Source of the DNA: Paenibacillus sedimenti
GTDB taxonomy: Bacteria; Bacillota; Bacilli; Paenibacillales; NBRC-103111
Reading direction: 5' to 3'
NCBI RefSeq assembly: GCF_014534655.1
Contig: NZ_JACVVD010000002.1
Span: forward strand, 310,001-374,000
DNA: 64,000 bases
Part shown: positions 26,852 to 35,478 of the stretch, in pieces
Position numbering within the stretch: position 1 is the stretch's first letter
Layout: each line of letters starts with the position of its first letter
Program-made: the position numbers and the translations under genes
Notes under the pieces: model-generated
The model's database searches: none
What the model was told of the DNA's origin: nothing
Seen by the model: the letters and a program-made list of their open reading frames with translations, nothing else

Positions 26852-27781
26852 ATGTATATATCTGTCGTTATACCAGTCTATCGATCTCAAAAAACTTTGG
26901 AAAAATTATATGATAAGCTAGTCGTAGTGTTAAGTGAGGTTTGTGATAATTTTGAAATTATTTTTGTTGAGGATAATGGTGGAGATAATTCTTGGAAAAT
27001 TATTAATGAAATAGCATCAAAAGATAGTCGTGTTTCGGGTATTAAGTTTAGTAAGAATTTTGGTCAACATGCCGCAACATTATGTGGAATAAGTAAATCG
27101 AGTGGCAAATGGGTTATTACAATAGATGATGATCTTGAACAAGACCCCGAAGATATTAAATTACTAATCAAAGAATCAGATAGTTATGATTTAATATATG
27201 GGATATTAGAGGAACGGACCCATTCATTTTGGAGGAATTTTACGTCGGAGATGGCTAGAAAGGTGTTTAAATTAGCTATTCCTAATTTAAATTACAACTA
27301 TACTTCTTTTAGGATGATTGATGGAGAATTAGCTAGATCGCTTGCAAAATTTGAATCTCCGTATCCTTTTGTTGATGGTTATTTATCATGGCTAACTAAT
27401 AATTATACGACAGTAAAATTAAAACATGGTTTCAGAGTTGATGGAAAAAGTAATTATTCGATAATTAAATTAATCAAGCACACAATTAATATTTTTACTA
27501 CTTTTTCTATTATTCCACTCAGAATATCAATATGGATAGGACTGCTAACTTCGATTTTGGGAATTACTGGATTGATATATGTGATTATAAGTAGACTATT
27601 TAGTTGGGTTACACTTAGTGGATATGCTTCAATTATGGCAACTATTTTATTTTTCGGTGGAGTGCAAATGTTTACTCTTGGTGTTATTGGAGAATATTTG
27701 GGCAGGATAAATTATAAAACTTCAGGGAAGCCTTTATTTTTAATAGGTGATAGTACCGGTGACTCGCATAGCGGTAAATAG
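26852..27781 (+). CDS. Polyprenyl-phosphate glycosyltransferase (GtrB/ArnC-like)
   Basis: This 309-residue family 2 transferase begins ISVVIPVYRSQKTLEKLYDKL, carries the catalytic DDDLEQDPED and ends with two membrane helices, which is the layout of GtrB, ArnC and DPM1-like enzymes. These put a single sugar from a nucleotide donor onto undecaprenyl phosphate at the inner membrane face. The neighbours (formyltransferase, WbqC, two EmrE-like proteins, WecE-type aminotransferase) closely parallel the arn pathway, so the sugar is probably an acylated amino sugar. The ATG follows GGTGGAG. Confidence 0.88.
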   Translation: MYISVVIPVYRSQKTLEKLYDKLVVVLSEVCDNFEIIFVEDNGGDNSWKIINEIASKDSRVSGIKFSKNFGQHAATLCGISKSSGKWVITIDDDLEQDPEDIKLLIKESDSYDLIYGILEERTHSFWRNFTSEMARKVFKLAIPNLNYNYTSFRMIDGELARSLAKFESPYPFVDGYLSWLTNNYTTVKLKHGFRVDGKSNYSIIKLIKHTINIFTTFSIIPLRISIWIGLLTSILGITGLIYVIISRLFSWVTLSGYASIMATILFFGGVQMFTLGVIGEYLGRINYKTSGKPLFLIGDSTGDSHSGK

Positions 27782-27874
27782 AGATAATCTCAATAAGCAA
27801 TTATTGTTTTCTTTCCTTTTCAGGCTGAAAGTTTGCTGAGATAACCAAAATATAATACTAAAGAGGTCAATATT

Positions 27875-28549
27875 ATGATTAAAATTTGTTTTCTTTGTTC
27901 TGGTAACGGTGGGAATTTAAGGTTTATAAACAAATGTATTCAAAAAAAAATTATACCAAATATTGAGTTGGTTGGGATAATTGCAGATCGGCATTGTGAA
28001 GCGATAACTTTTGCGCAATATAATAATTTATCTGCATATAAAATAAACTATTCTAGAAAAAATAATGCTGAGTTAAAAGAAGCATTAATTTCTTTAAATC
28101 CTGATATTATTGTTACCAATTTTCATAAGATACTTGATGAAGAAATCGTTAATTTGTTTAAAGGAAAATTAATTAACCTACATTATTCATTATTGCCTGC
28201 TTTTGGTGGAGTTATCGGCGATAAACCAGTTAGGATGGCCCTTGATACTGGGTGTAAATTTGTTGGTACGACGGTACATTTTGTTGATGAAGAAGTAGAT
28301 AATGGCTTTATAATTTCTCAAAATTTACTGCCTGTTGCTAATAATTCAGAATTTCAAGTGATCATGAATGAAGTATTTAGAATGGGATGTGTGAATTTAT
28401 TGAATGCAATATTGCACATTTCAAATCAAGAAATATCAATTGAGAATAATTTATCAAATATATATGGTTACGAAAGAAATGAAATAGTATCTTCTCCACC
28501 TTTTAACCATAGTATGATTTTCAATGAAGATTTTTGGAGGAGTATATAG
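27875..28549 (+). CDS. Formyltransferase-family protein (sugar N-formyltransferase candidate)
   Basis: The 224-residue product has the PurN/ArnA fold: MIKICFLCSGNGGNL at the folate-binding start, the motif NLHYSLLPAFGG with catalytic Asn101 and His103, and Asp142 in VDEEVDNGF, completing the Asn-His-Asp triad. It is close to PurN in size, but the position beside an ArnC-like transferase and a WecE-type aminotransferase argues for formylating a 4-amino sugar, not for purine synthesis. The cofactor would be 10-formyltetrahydrofolate. It starts at ATG after AAAGAGG. Its end overlaps the spacer of the next gene, suggesting coupling. Confidence 0.82.
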   Translation: MIKICFLCSGNGGNLRFINKCIQKKIIPNIELVGIIADRHCEAITFAQYNNLSAYKINYSRKNNAELKEALISLNPDIIVTNFHKILDEEIVNLFKGKLINLHYSLLPAFGGVIGDKPVRMALDTGCKFVGTTVHFVDEEVDNGFIISQNLLPVANNSEFQVIMNEVFRMGCVNLLNAILHISNQEISIENNLSNIYGYERNEIVSSPPFNHSMIFNEDFWRSI

Positions 28550-28550
28550 G

Positions 28551-29273
28551 GTGAAAACGGTATCTATTATTCAATCCAATTATATTCCTTGGAAGGGATA
28601 TTTTGATATAATTAATGATTCTGATCTCTTTGTTTTTTATGATGATGTGCAATATACAAAAAATGATTGGAGAAATCGCAACAAAATTAAAACTAGAAAT
28701 GGTGCTAGTTGGCTTACGATTCCTGTGGGATCTAAGTTCGATAGATTAATTCACGAAGTTGAAATTAATGATAGGACGTGGCAAACAAAACATTGGAAAA
28801 CATTGTCTTTGGAATATAAAGATGCGCCGTATTTCAATATGTATAAAGATTTTTTTAGGTATATTTATTTTGATATTGAATGGACAAATTTATCCATATT
28901 AAATCAGTATTTAATTAAACATATATCTCGCGAATTTTTAGGCATTAATACAACATTCAAAAGTTCGCTGGAATTTAACTCTCATGGTCAAAAGTTGGAT
29001 AAATTGATTGATATATTAATTCAAGCTGAAGCAGACGTATACATTTCTGGACCAGCTGCAAAGAATTATATTGATGAGAAAATTTTTATTGATTCAGGAA
29101 TTAAATTAGTATATAAAAATTATAATTCGTATCCGGAATATCCACAATTTCACCCACCTTTTGAACATGGAGTAACTATTTTAGATTTACTTTTTCAAGT
29201 AGGGCCTGAAGCACCATATTATATTTGGGGTTGGCGGCAAGAGTCAAAAGAATCTCTAAAGAACATTAGGTGA
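28551..29273 (+). CDS. WbqC-family protein
   Basis: The N-terminus VSIIQSNYIPWKGYFDIINDSDLFVFYDDVQYTK and the following W-R-N-R-N-KI segment are the signature of the WbqC family, found next to amino-sugar genes in many O-antigen and flagellin-glycan loci; a role in modifying the amino group is suspected for the family, but I know no firm reaction. It has 240 residues. The start is taken as GTG at 28551, since GGAGGAG lies ten bases upstream and the start follows the previous stop codon almost directly. An earlier in-frame start (28524) would overlap the formyltransferase gene and is unlikely. Confidence 0.85.
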   Translation: MKTVSIIQSNYIPWKGYFDIINDSDLFVFYDDVQYTKNDWRNRNKIKTRNGASWLTIPVGSKFDRLIHEVEINDRTWQTKHWKTLSLEYKDAPYFNMYKDFFRYIYFDIEWTNLSILNQYLIKHISREFLGINTTFKSSLEFNSHGQKLDKLIDILIQAEADVYISGPAAKNYIDEKIFIDSGIKLVYKNYNSYPEYPQFHPPFEHGVTILDLLFQVGPEAPYYIWGWRQESKESLKNIR

Positions 29274-29280
29274 AAAGAAT

Positions 29281-29655
29281 TTGCATAGAGAATTATACTA
29301 TCTGTTGCTAAGTATATTGTTTCAATCTTTTGCTGTTTTACTTGGAAAGTATGCTGCTAACTCTATTTCCGAATTTTCTTTATCAAGCTTTTTCATAAAT
29401 TATTTTTATATGTTGTCCATTATTTGTTTGATGTTTCAATCAATTTTTTGGAATAAAACTTTAAAGTCTATGCCACTATCAGTCGCTTATCCGTTTACGG
29501 GCATTGTTTATTTTTTTATTATTTTTTATAGTTGGTATTTTTTTCACGAATCAATTAAAATAAATAATTTTTTTGGAGTCTGTATAATAATGATAGGTCT
29601 ATATTTTCTCGGTAAAGAAAATTCTCAGGTGAAGAGTAGTGAAAAACAAGTATGA
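29281..29655 (+). CDS. EmrE/ArnE-like small membrane protein (flippase subunit candidate)
   Basis: This 124-residue protein has four hydrophobic helices in the pattern of the small multidrug resistance / ArnE-ArnF group, with GKYAANSISEFS near the start, SMPLSVAYPFTGIVYFFI in the middle and FGVCIIMIGLYFLG at the end. ArnE and ArnF form the heterodimer that flips undecaprenyl-phosphate aminoarabinose to the outer face. The next gene encodes a second protein of the same kind, and the stop/start overlap points to a heterodimer. The start is TTG with AGGTGA upstream. Confidence 0.78.
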   Translation: MHRELYYLLLSILFQSFAVLLGKYAANSISEFSLSSFFINYFYMLSIICLMFQSIFWNKTLKSMPLSVAYPFTGIVYFFIIFYSWYFFHESIKINNFFGVCIIMIGLYFLGKENSQVKSSEKQV

Positions 29656-29972
29656 TTAAACTGTTGCTTATGTTACTAATGCCTGTTATCAATAGTCTAT
29701 CTCACATATCACTTAAATATGGAACTACTAGACAAAAAAAAATTTCAAAATTACTATTTTTATTAATTGGTTACTCTGGATTTATTGTGGTTACAGTTCT
29801 TTCCACGTATATACTTAAATTTATTGAACTGAAAAGTTTAACTACTGTATTAGCACTCAATTATATTTTTGTTTTATTTTTTGCAAGTGTTTTATTAAAA
29901 GAAAAGTTGAATCTTAACATTTATATAGGAACAATCTTCATCTTATTGGGTGTTGTAGTATTTAATTTATGA
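29652..29972 (+). CDS. EmrE/ArnF-like small membrane protein (flippase subunit candidate)
   Basis: The 106-residue product has four membrane helices with NSLSHISLKYGT near the start, ELKSLTTVLALNYIFVLFFASVLLKEKLN in the middle and GTIFILLGVVVFNL at the end. This is the pattern of the second subunit of an ArnEF-like flippase. Its ATG overlaps the stop of the preceding gene (ATGA). Together they probably flip the polyprenyl-linked sugar made by the ArnC-like enzyme for use by the YfhO-like transferase. The function is inferred from fold and context. Confidence 0.78.
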   Translation: MIKLLLMLLMPVINSLSHISLKYGTTRQKKISKLLFLLIGYSGFIVVTVLSTYILKFIELKSLTTVLALNYIFVLFFASVLLKEKLNLNIYIGTIFILLGVVVFNL

Positions 29973-30050
29973 ATTTTAAATTCATTAGTTTCAAATATCT
30001 AATTCCCATACACATTATGCAATATTAATTATTGAGGAGAGGGTTGCGGA

Positions 30051-31214
30051 ATGTTACCGTTTAATATCCCTGGGTTAACTGGGAATGAAGAGGCTTATAT
30101 TAGAGAGGCGTTTAAAAATCAAAAATTATCTGGTGATGGATTATTTACAAAAAAATGCCATGGGTGGTTTGAAACTAATTTTAACGTAAAGAAATCGTTG
30201 CTTACAACTTCCTGCACTCACGCGTTGGAAATGTCCGCGATACTAGCAAATATTAAGGAAGGCGATGAGGTTATTATGCCTTCATTTACCTTCGTATCGA
30301 CTGCTAATGCTTTCGTATTGAGAGGTGCTAAGATAGTTTTTGTTGATATTCGACCTGATACGATGAATATTAACGAAAATTTGATTGAGGAAGCTATTAC
30401 TAGGAAAACGAAGGCAATTGTTCCAGTCCATTATGCAGGCGTAGCTTGTGAAATGGATAAGATAATGGAAATTGCAAGAAGATATGATTTATTAGTTATT
30501 GAAGATGCTGCTCAGGGTGTGATGAGCACGTATAATGGAAACGCTCTAGGGTCAATCGGTCATCTTGGTTGTTATAGTTTTCATGAAACGAAAAACTATA
30601 ATTGCGGAGAAGGTGGAGCGCTTCTTATTAATGATGATAGATTCGTAGAGCGAGCGGAAATTATTAGAGAAAAAGGTACCAATCGATCGAGATTTTTCAG
30701 AGGTCAAGTAGATAAATATACCTGGGTTGATTTGGGATCGTCTTATTTGCCAAGTGAAATAAATGCCGCATTTCTTTATGCGCAGCTTGAGATGGCAAGT
30801 GATATCAACAATAATAGACTACTAAGCTGGAATCGCTATTTTGAGGGTTTAAGGCCTTTACATGATGGAGGATTAATCGAACTTCCTCATATACCGCAAA
30901 ATTGTGAGCATAATGCACATATGTTCTATATTAAAGTTAGGGATTTAGAAGAAAGAACGGAGTTAATAGAGTATTTGAAACAAAATCGTATACTTAGTGT
31001 ATTTCATTACATCCCACTTCATAGTTCTGATGCTGGCTTAAAATTCGGGAGATTCCATGGGGCAGATCTTTTTACAACTCAAGAGAGTGAAAGACTAGTA
31101 AGGTTACCAATGTATTATAATATAAGTAAAGAAGATATTACTAAGGTAATTGAAAATATTAATAGTTTTTATGGGGTAGGCCAACGATATTCAAATAAAA
31201 TTTATACAAATTGA
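30051..31214 (+). CDS. wecE: dTDP-4-amino-4,6-dideoxygalactose transaminase (WecE/RffA)
   Basis: The protein (387 residues) matches Escherichia coli WecE closely as remembered, including SGDG, MPSFTFVSTANAFVLRGAKI, DIRPDTMNI, PVHYAGVACEMD, EDAAQGVMSTY, EIIREKGTNRSRFFRGQVDK and HAHMFYIK-like segments. The PLP lysine is Lys181 in SFHETKNY. It converts dTDP-4-keto-6-deoxyglucose, the RfbB product encoded downstream, to dTDP-Fuc4N using glutamate as amino donor. The formyltransferase upstream would then act on that amine. It starts at ATG after GAGGAGAGGG. With rfbA and rfbB it provides the nucleotide sugar for the modification module. Confidence 0.9.
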   Translation: MLPFNIPGLTGNEEAYIREAFKNQKLSGDGLFTKKCHGWFETNFNVKKSLLTTSCTHALEMSAILANIKEGDEVIMPSFTFVSTANAFVLRGAKIVFVDIRPDTMNINENLIEEAITRKTKAIVPVHYAGVACEMDKIMEIARRYDLLVIEDAAQGVMSTYNGNALGSIGHLGCYSFHETKNYNCGEGGALLINDDRFVERAEIIREKGTNRSRFFRGQVDKYTWVDLGSSYLPSEINAAFLYAQLEMASDINNNRLLSWNRYFEGLRPLHDGGLIELPHIPQNCEHNAHMFYIKVRDLEERTELIEYLKQNRILSVFHYIPLHSSDAGLKFGRFHGADLFTTQESERLVRLPMYYNISKEDITKVIENINSFYGVGQRYSNKIYTN

Positions 31215-31223
31215 GGTGTCTGG

Positions 31224-31967
31224 ATGAAAGGAATCATTCTTGCAGGTGGAACAGGATCCCGTCTGTATCCACTAACAAAAGTAACTAATAAACACTTGCT
31301 TCCAGTTGGAAAATATCCAATGATTTTTCATTCAGTTGCTAAGCTTAAACAAGCAGATATCCATGATATTCTTATTGTCACAGGCAAAGATCACATGGGC
31401 GATGTAGTAAACCTTCTAGGAAGTGGTCTAGAATTGGGGGTAACATTTACTTATAAAGTACAGGATGAGGCAGGCGGAATTGCTCAAGCACTTGATCTCG
31501 CAGAAAACTTTGTAGGTGAAGATCAGATGGTTGTAATTCTTGGAGATAATGTCTTTGAAGAAAGTATCGTCCCGTTTGTGAAAAATTTCAAAACCCAACA
31601 AAATGGTGCAAAAATTCTCATTCAAGAAGTCAACGATCCACAAAGATACGGTGTACCTGAATTGCAAGGAGACAAAATTATTTCTATTGAAGAAAAACCA
31701 AGAAATCCAAAAAGCAGTTATGCTGTTACTGGAATTTATATGTATGATAGCTCGGTATTCGGTATTGTAAAAACACTTAAACCATCAGGTCGTGGTGAGC
31801 TAGAGATCACCGATGTCAATAACGCTTATATTGAAAGAAACGAATTAACATATGATATTCTCAAAGGTTGGTGGACAGACGCTGGGACGCATGCCTCATT
31901 AGCGAAGGCCAATGAGTTTGCCAAAGATATAGTATTCGGTGAAGAGTTTGGGAAACTAAAACTATAA
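31224..31967 (+). CDS. rfbA: Glucose-1-phosphate thymidylyltransferase
   Basis: The product makes dTDP-glucose from dTTP and glucose-1-phosphate. It begins MKGIILAGGTGSRLYPLT, the nucleotide-binding loop, followed by NKHLLPVGKYPMI, and later has ILGDNVFEES and the product-site EEKPRNPKSSYAVTGIYMYD. At 247 residues it is the short form common in Firmicutes, without the C-terminal extension of the enterobacterial RmlA (about 290 residues). It lies between wecE and rfbC and supplies both the rhamnose and the aminosugar branch. Confidence 0.93.
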   Translation: MKGIILAGGTGSRLYPLTKVTNKHLLPVGKYPMIFHSVAKLKQADIHDILIVTGKDHMGDVVNLLGSGLELGVTFTYKVQDEAGGIAQALDLAENFVGEDQMVVILGDNVFEESIVPFVKNFKTQQNGAKILIQEVNDPQRYGVPELQGDKIISIEEKPRNPKSSYAVTGIYMYDSSVFGIVKTLKPSGRGELEITDVNNAYIERNELTYDILKGWWTDAGTHASLAKANEFAKDIVFGEEFGKLKL

Positions 31968-31977
31968 GAGGTGCTTG

Positions 31978-32538
31978 ATGGAAATCATATCCACTAAACT
32001 GCAAGGGCTATATATAATTGAGCCCGATGTACATGGCGATCATAGAGGATTTTTTATGGAGAGCTATAACAGTCGGAAATTCGCTGAACTTGGAATTGAC
32101 TTTCCATTTGTGCAAGATAATCATTCCTTATCTGTAGAAACAGGTGTTCTTCGAGGTTGTCATTATCAGCTTAACCCGAAAGCACAGACCAAACTTGTCC
32201 GAGTCACTTCGGGGGCTATTTATGATGTAGCCATTGATATTCGTAAAGATTCTCCTACTTTTGGTCAATGGGTCGGAGTCATACTGAGTGAGGCTAACAA
32301 GCGTCAGCTTATTATTCCAAAGGGCTTTGCTCATGGTTTTTGTACAATTGCACCTAATACTCAAGTTTTATATAAGGTCGATGAGTATTATTCTCCTGAG
32401 CATGATCGGGGTATTCTTTGGAGTGATCCAGCTTTAGGCATAGATTGGCCTACTTCTAAACCTATTCTTTCTGAAAAAGATCAAAAACATCCACTACTGA
32501 AATACGCGGAAATTAATTTTACTCTTGGTTCAAATTGA
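31978..32538 (+). CDS. rfbC: dTDP-4-dehydrorhamnose 3,5-epimerase
   Basis: The 186-residue cupin carries EPDVHGDHRGFFMESYN, then VQDNHSLSVETGVLRGCHYQ (containing the catalytic His) and RVTSGAIYDVAIDIRKDSPTFGQW and IPKGFAHGF, all diagnostic for RmlC. It catalyses the third step of dTDP-L-rhamnose synthesis. The ATG at 31978 follows AAGAGGTGC; the adjacent TTG at 31975 is an alternative. It lies in the order rfbA-rfbC-galU-rfbB-rfbD. Confidence 0.94.
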   Translation: MEIISTKLQGLYIIEPDVHGDHRGFFMESYNSRKFAELGIDFPFVQDNHSLSVETGVLRGCHYQLNPKAQTKLVRVTSGAIYDVAIDIRKDSPTFGQWVGVILSEANKRQLIIPKGFAHGFCTIAPNTQVLYKVDEYYSPEHDRGILWSDPALGIDWPTSKPILSEKDQKHPLLKYAEINFTLGSN

Positions 32539-32578
32539 CATCAGATTAAAAATAATAATGCTATAAGAAGGCTTTTTT

Positions 32579-33454
32579 GTGAAGATTAAAAAAGCGATAA
32601 TTCCAGCTGCAGGATTAGGAACAAGATTCCTTCCCGCGACAAAAGCAATGCCTAAGGAAATGCTACCAATCGTAGATAAGCCAACCATTCAATGTATAGT
32701 TGAAGAGGCTGTCGATTCTGGTATCGAAGATATTATTATCGTTACTGGCAAAGGTAAAAGGGCAATAGAGGATCATTTTGATAATTATTTTGAATTAGAG
32801 CAAAACTTGTATGATAAAGGAAAATTTGATCTTCTAAATGAAGTGCAAAAGTCTGCAAAATTAGTCGATATTCATTATATCAGACAAAAAGAGCCAAAAG
32901 GACTCGGACATGCCATCTGGTGTGCTCGTAAGTTTATAGGTGATGAGCCCTTTGCAGTGCTTCTAGGTGACGATATCGTGGTGTCTAAAACACCTTGTTT
33001 AAAACAGATGATAGATCTATACGGTGAATATAAATCCTCAGTTGTAGGCGTTAAGCAAGTAAGTGATGAAGAACGTTCACGTTATGGAATCATTGAAGCT
33101 GAGAAATTGAGTGAACGTGTGTATAAAGCAAACCAACTATTTGAAAAGCCAACTAAAGGTGTTACTGAATCGAACCTAGCCATTATGGGGCGATATATTC
33201 TAACCCCTAATATTTTCAAAATCTTGGAAATGATACCGACAGGTCGTGGTGGCGAAATCCAGTTGACCGATGCGATTTCGGAACTAAACAAAATTGATCA
33301 TGTTTATGCATATGATTTTTTGGGGACAAGGTACGATGTAGGAGAAAAGTTAGGATTTATTAAGACAACAATTGATTTTGCCTTGGAGCGGGCGGATTTG
33401 AGACGGGATTTGTTGGATTATTTGGAGCGTGTCATTAAAAGTAATAAGGAGTAA
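32579..33454 (+). CDS. galU: UTP-glucose-1-phosphate uridylyltransferase GalU
   Basis: The 291-residue enzyme makes UDP-glucose, the donor for wall and surface glycans. It begins [31 protein letters not shown], the family signature, and has [25 protein letters not shown] and [12 protein letters not shown]. The GTG start at 32579 follows AGAAGG. Its presence between rfbC and rfbB is unusual for a plain rhamnose operon and suggests that UDP-glucose or a derivative is used here, possibly by the initiating phosphotransferase at 39.5 kb. Base composition changes from AT-rich to ordinary within or just after this gene. Confidence 0.94.
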   Translation: MKIKKAIIPAAGLGTRFLPATKAMPKEMLPIVDKPTIQCIVEEAVDSGIEDIIIVTGKGKRAIEDHFDNYFELEQNLYDKGKFDLLNEVQKSAKLVDIHYIRQKEPKGLGHAIWCARKFIGDEPFAVLLGDDIVVSKTPCLKQMIDLYGEYKSSVVGVKQVSDEERSRYGIIEAEKLSERVYKANQLFEKPTKGVTESNLAIMGRYILTPNIFKILEMIPTGRGGEIQLTDAISELNKIDHVYAYDFLGTRYDVGEKLGFIKTTIDFALERADLRRDLLDYLERVIKSNKE

Positions 33455-33462
33455 ATACGATT

Positions 33463-34479
33463 ATGAAACTACTCATCACAGGTGGCGCCGGTTTCATCGG
33501 CAGCAATTTCGTTCATTATATGCTCAACCGGTATCCCAATTATGAACTCGTTAATTTGGATGCACTGACATATGCCGGCAATTTGGAGAACCTTACGGAG
33601 ATTGAAGGCAACAGCAAGTACACGTTTGTCAAAGGTGATATTGCTAATAAGGAATTGGTGAACAGCCTCTTTGAAAAAGGGATCGATGCCGTGATCCACT
33701 TCGCCGCGGAATCGCATGTGGATAGAAGTATTCTTGAACCGGATATCTTCGTGAAAACGAATGTACTTGGAACGCAAGTACTTCTTGAAACCGCAAAGAA
33801 ATACGGTGTACAGAAGTTTGTTCATGTTTCAACGGATGAAGTTTATGGTACGTTAGGTGAGACCGGTCTTTTCACAGAGGAAACGCCGCTTGCACCGAAT
33901 AGTCCCTATTCGGCAAGTAAAGCTGGCTCCGACCTGCTTGTCCGCGCTTATCATGAAACGTTCGGACTGTCTGTTAACATCACGCGCTGTTCGAATAACT
34001 ATGGGCCGTATCAATTCCCTGAAAAGCTTGTTCCGCTCATTATCGCCAACGCTTTGGCGGACAAGCCGCTTCCTGTATACGGAGACGGGTTGAATATTCG
34101 TGATTGGCTATATGTCGAAGATCACTGCAGTGCGATTGATTTGGTGTTACATAAAGGTGTTAACGGGGAAGTTTATAACATTGGTGGTAACAACGAGAGA
34201 ACAAACATTCACATCGTACAAACGATTCTTCGTGAGTTGGGTATGCCGGAGTCATTAATTCAGTATGTAAAGGATCGTCCAGGACATGATCGCCGTTATG
34301 GAATCGATGCGACTAAGATTACGAATGAGCTTGGCTGGAAGCCTGTACATAATTTTGAAACAGGTATCAATGAAACGATTCGTTGGTATTTAGACAACCA
34401 AGCCTGGTGGAAACGAATCCAATCTGGGGAGTACCAGCAGTATTTTGCCCAGCAATATGGATCCCGTCTAGGAGTGTAG
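33463..34479 (+). CDS. rfbB: dTDP-glucose 4,6-dehydratase
   Basis: This short-chain dehydrogenase-type enzyme (338 residues) has the NAD loop GGAGFIGSNF (residues 7-16), HFAAESHVDRSI, the active-site region STDEVYGTLGE, the YSASKAGSD catalytic Tyr/Lys motif and RCSNNYGPYQFPEKLVPL. It converts dTDP-glucose to dTDP-4-keto-6-deoxyglucose, used by RfbC/RfbD for rhamnose and by the WecE-type enzyme for Fuc4N. It is clearly richer in G+C than the genes to its left. The downstream rfbD starts one base after its stop. Confidence 0.96.
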   Translation: MKLLITGGAGFIGSNFVHYMLNRYPNYELVNLDALTYAGNLENLTEIEGNSKYTFVKGDIANKELVNSLFEKGIDAVIHFAAESHVDRSILEPDIFVKTNVLGTQVLLETAKKYGVQKFVHVSTDEVYGTLGETGLFTEETPLAPNSPYSASKAGSDLLVRAYHETFGLSVNITRCSNNYGPYQFPEKLVPLIIANALADKPLPVYGDGLNIRDWLYVEDHCSAIDLVLHKGVNGEVYNIGGNNERTNIHIVQTILRELGMPESLIQYVKDRPGHDRRYGIDATKITNELGWKPVHNFETGINETIRWYLDNQAWWKRIQSGEYQQYFAQQYGSRLGV

Positions 34480-34480
34480 T

Positions 34481-35332
34481 ATGAAAATATTAGTGACTGG
34501 TGCGAATGGCCAGTTAGGAAAAGATCTGATTAAACTCCTCGCCAAAGATAATGATGTATACGGTCTAGGTAGAGATCAACTGGATATTACAAATGAAAAG
34601 CAGTGCAACCAGGTTATTGGTGAGTTACAACCAGAGGTTATCATCCATAGCGCTGCTTATACTGCTGTGGATTTGGCGGAAACTGAAGAAGACCTGGCTT
34701 ACAAGATTAATGCTTTCGGCACAAGAAATATTGCTGTAGCTGCTGAGAAGATCAATGCAAAATTGTGCTACATTAGTACGGACTACGTTTTTGATGGAAC
34801 TGGTTCTAAGCCATACAGGGAATTTGACAATACGAATCCCCAAAGCGTATATGGCAAGTCCAAAAGAGCAGGGGAACAGTTCGTCCAGACGCTGACTACC
34901 CGATATTTTATTGTAAGGACGTCGTGGGTCTATGGTCTATTTGGAGCCAATTTTGTGAAAACGATGCTCAAGCTGGCTCAGGACCGAGATATGCTTAAGG
35001 TAGTCAGCGACCAAGTTGGTTCGCCGACTTACACAGTAGATCTAGTTAATTTTCTAGAACAACTTGTCCAAACGGAGCAGTATGGTATTTATCATGCTTC
35101 GAACGCTGGATTCTGTTCGTGGTTTGAGTTTGCGTGCGCCATTTTTGAGGAAAGCGGGCTGCAGACGAGGGTCGAACCTTGTACGACTGAAGATTTCCCT
35201 CGTCCAGCTCCTAGACCCCGTTACTCGGTTATGGAGCACATATCAATTCGTGCTAATGGATTCGACGATTTAAGGCCATGGCGAGAGGGTTTGAAGGTGT
35301 TTCTAAAGGAATTGGCGGCGAGCGACCACTGA
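34481..35332 (+). CDS. rfbD: dTDP-4-dehydrorhamnose reductase
   Basis: The 283-residue enzyme carries the NADPH loop TGANGQLGKDL, HSAAYTAVDLAE, STDYVFDGTG and the catalytic VYGKSKRAGE, then RTSWVYG, all typical of RmlD. It completes dTDP-L-rhamnose. It is followed by a terminator, so it ends the long plus-strand operon that may begin at wzm. Confidence 0.95.
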   Translation: MKILVTGANGQLGKDLIKLLAKDNDVYGLGRDQLDITNEKQCNQVIGELQPEVIIHSAAYTAVDLAETEEDLAYKINAFGTRNIAVAAEKINAKLCYISTDYVFDGTGSKPYREFDNTNPQSVYGKSKRAGEQFVQTLTTRYFIVRTSWVYGLFGANFVKTMLKLAQDRDMLKVVSDQVGSPTYTVDLVNFLEQLVQTEQYGIYHASNAGFCSWFEFACAIFEESGLQTRVEPCTTEDFPRPAPRPRYSVMEHISIRANGFDDLRPWREGLKVFLKELAASDH

Positions 35333-35340
35333 ATGATTAG

Positions 35341-35379
35341 AACTACTTGAATCAATAATTGGTTCAGGTAGTTTTTTTT
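35341..35379 (+). terminator. Terminator after rfbD
   Basis: AACTACTTGAA and TTCAGGTAGTT form an 11-pair stem (one wobble) followed by eight T residues. It separates the rhamnose genes from cysC. Confidence 0.88.
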
Positions 35380-35433
35380 CATTTAATTCAACGGTGATAA
35401 GAAAACTTGACGATCACCCAAGAGAGGGATAAC

Positions 35434-35478
35434 ATGATGAAGAAATCCGACAAATTTGAGGGTGGTGCATTATCATAG
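35434..35478 (+). other. Short leader reading frame upstream of cysC
   Basis: A GAGAGGG site precedes ATG-ATG, giving the 14-residue frame [14 protein letters not shown] with a stop at 35476-35478 that overlaps the beginning of the cysC frame. It may be the remaining start of a deleted gene, such as one that once preceded cysC, or a coupling leader that lets ribosomes reinitiate at cysC. Confidence 0.35.
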
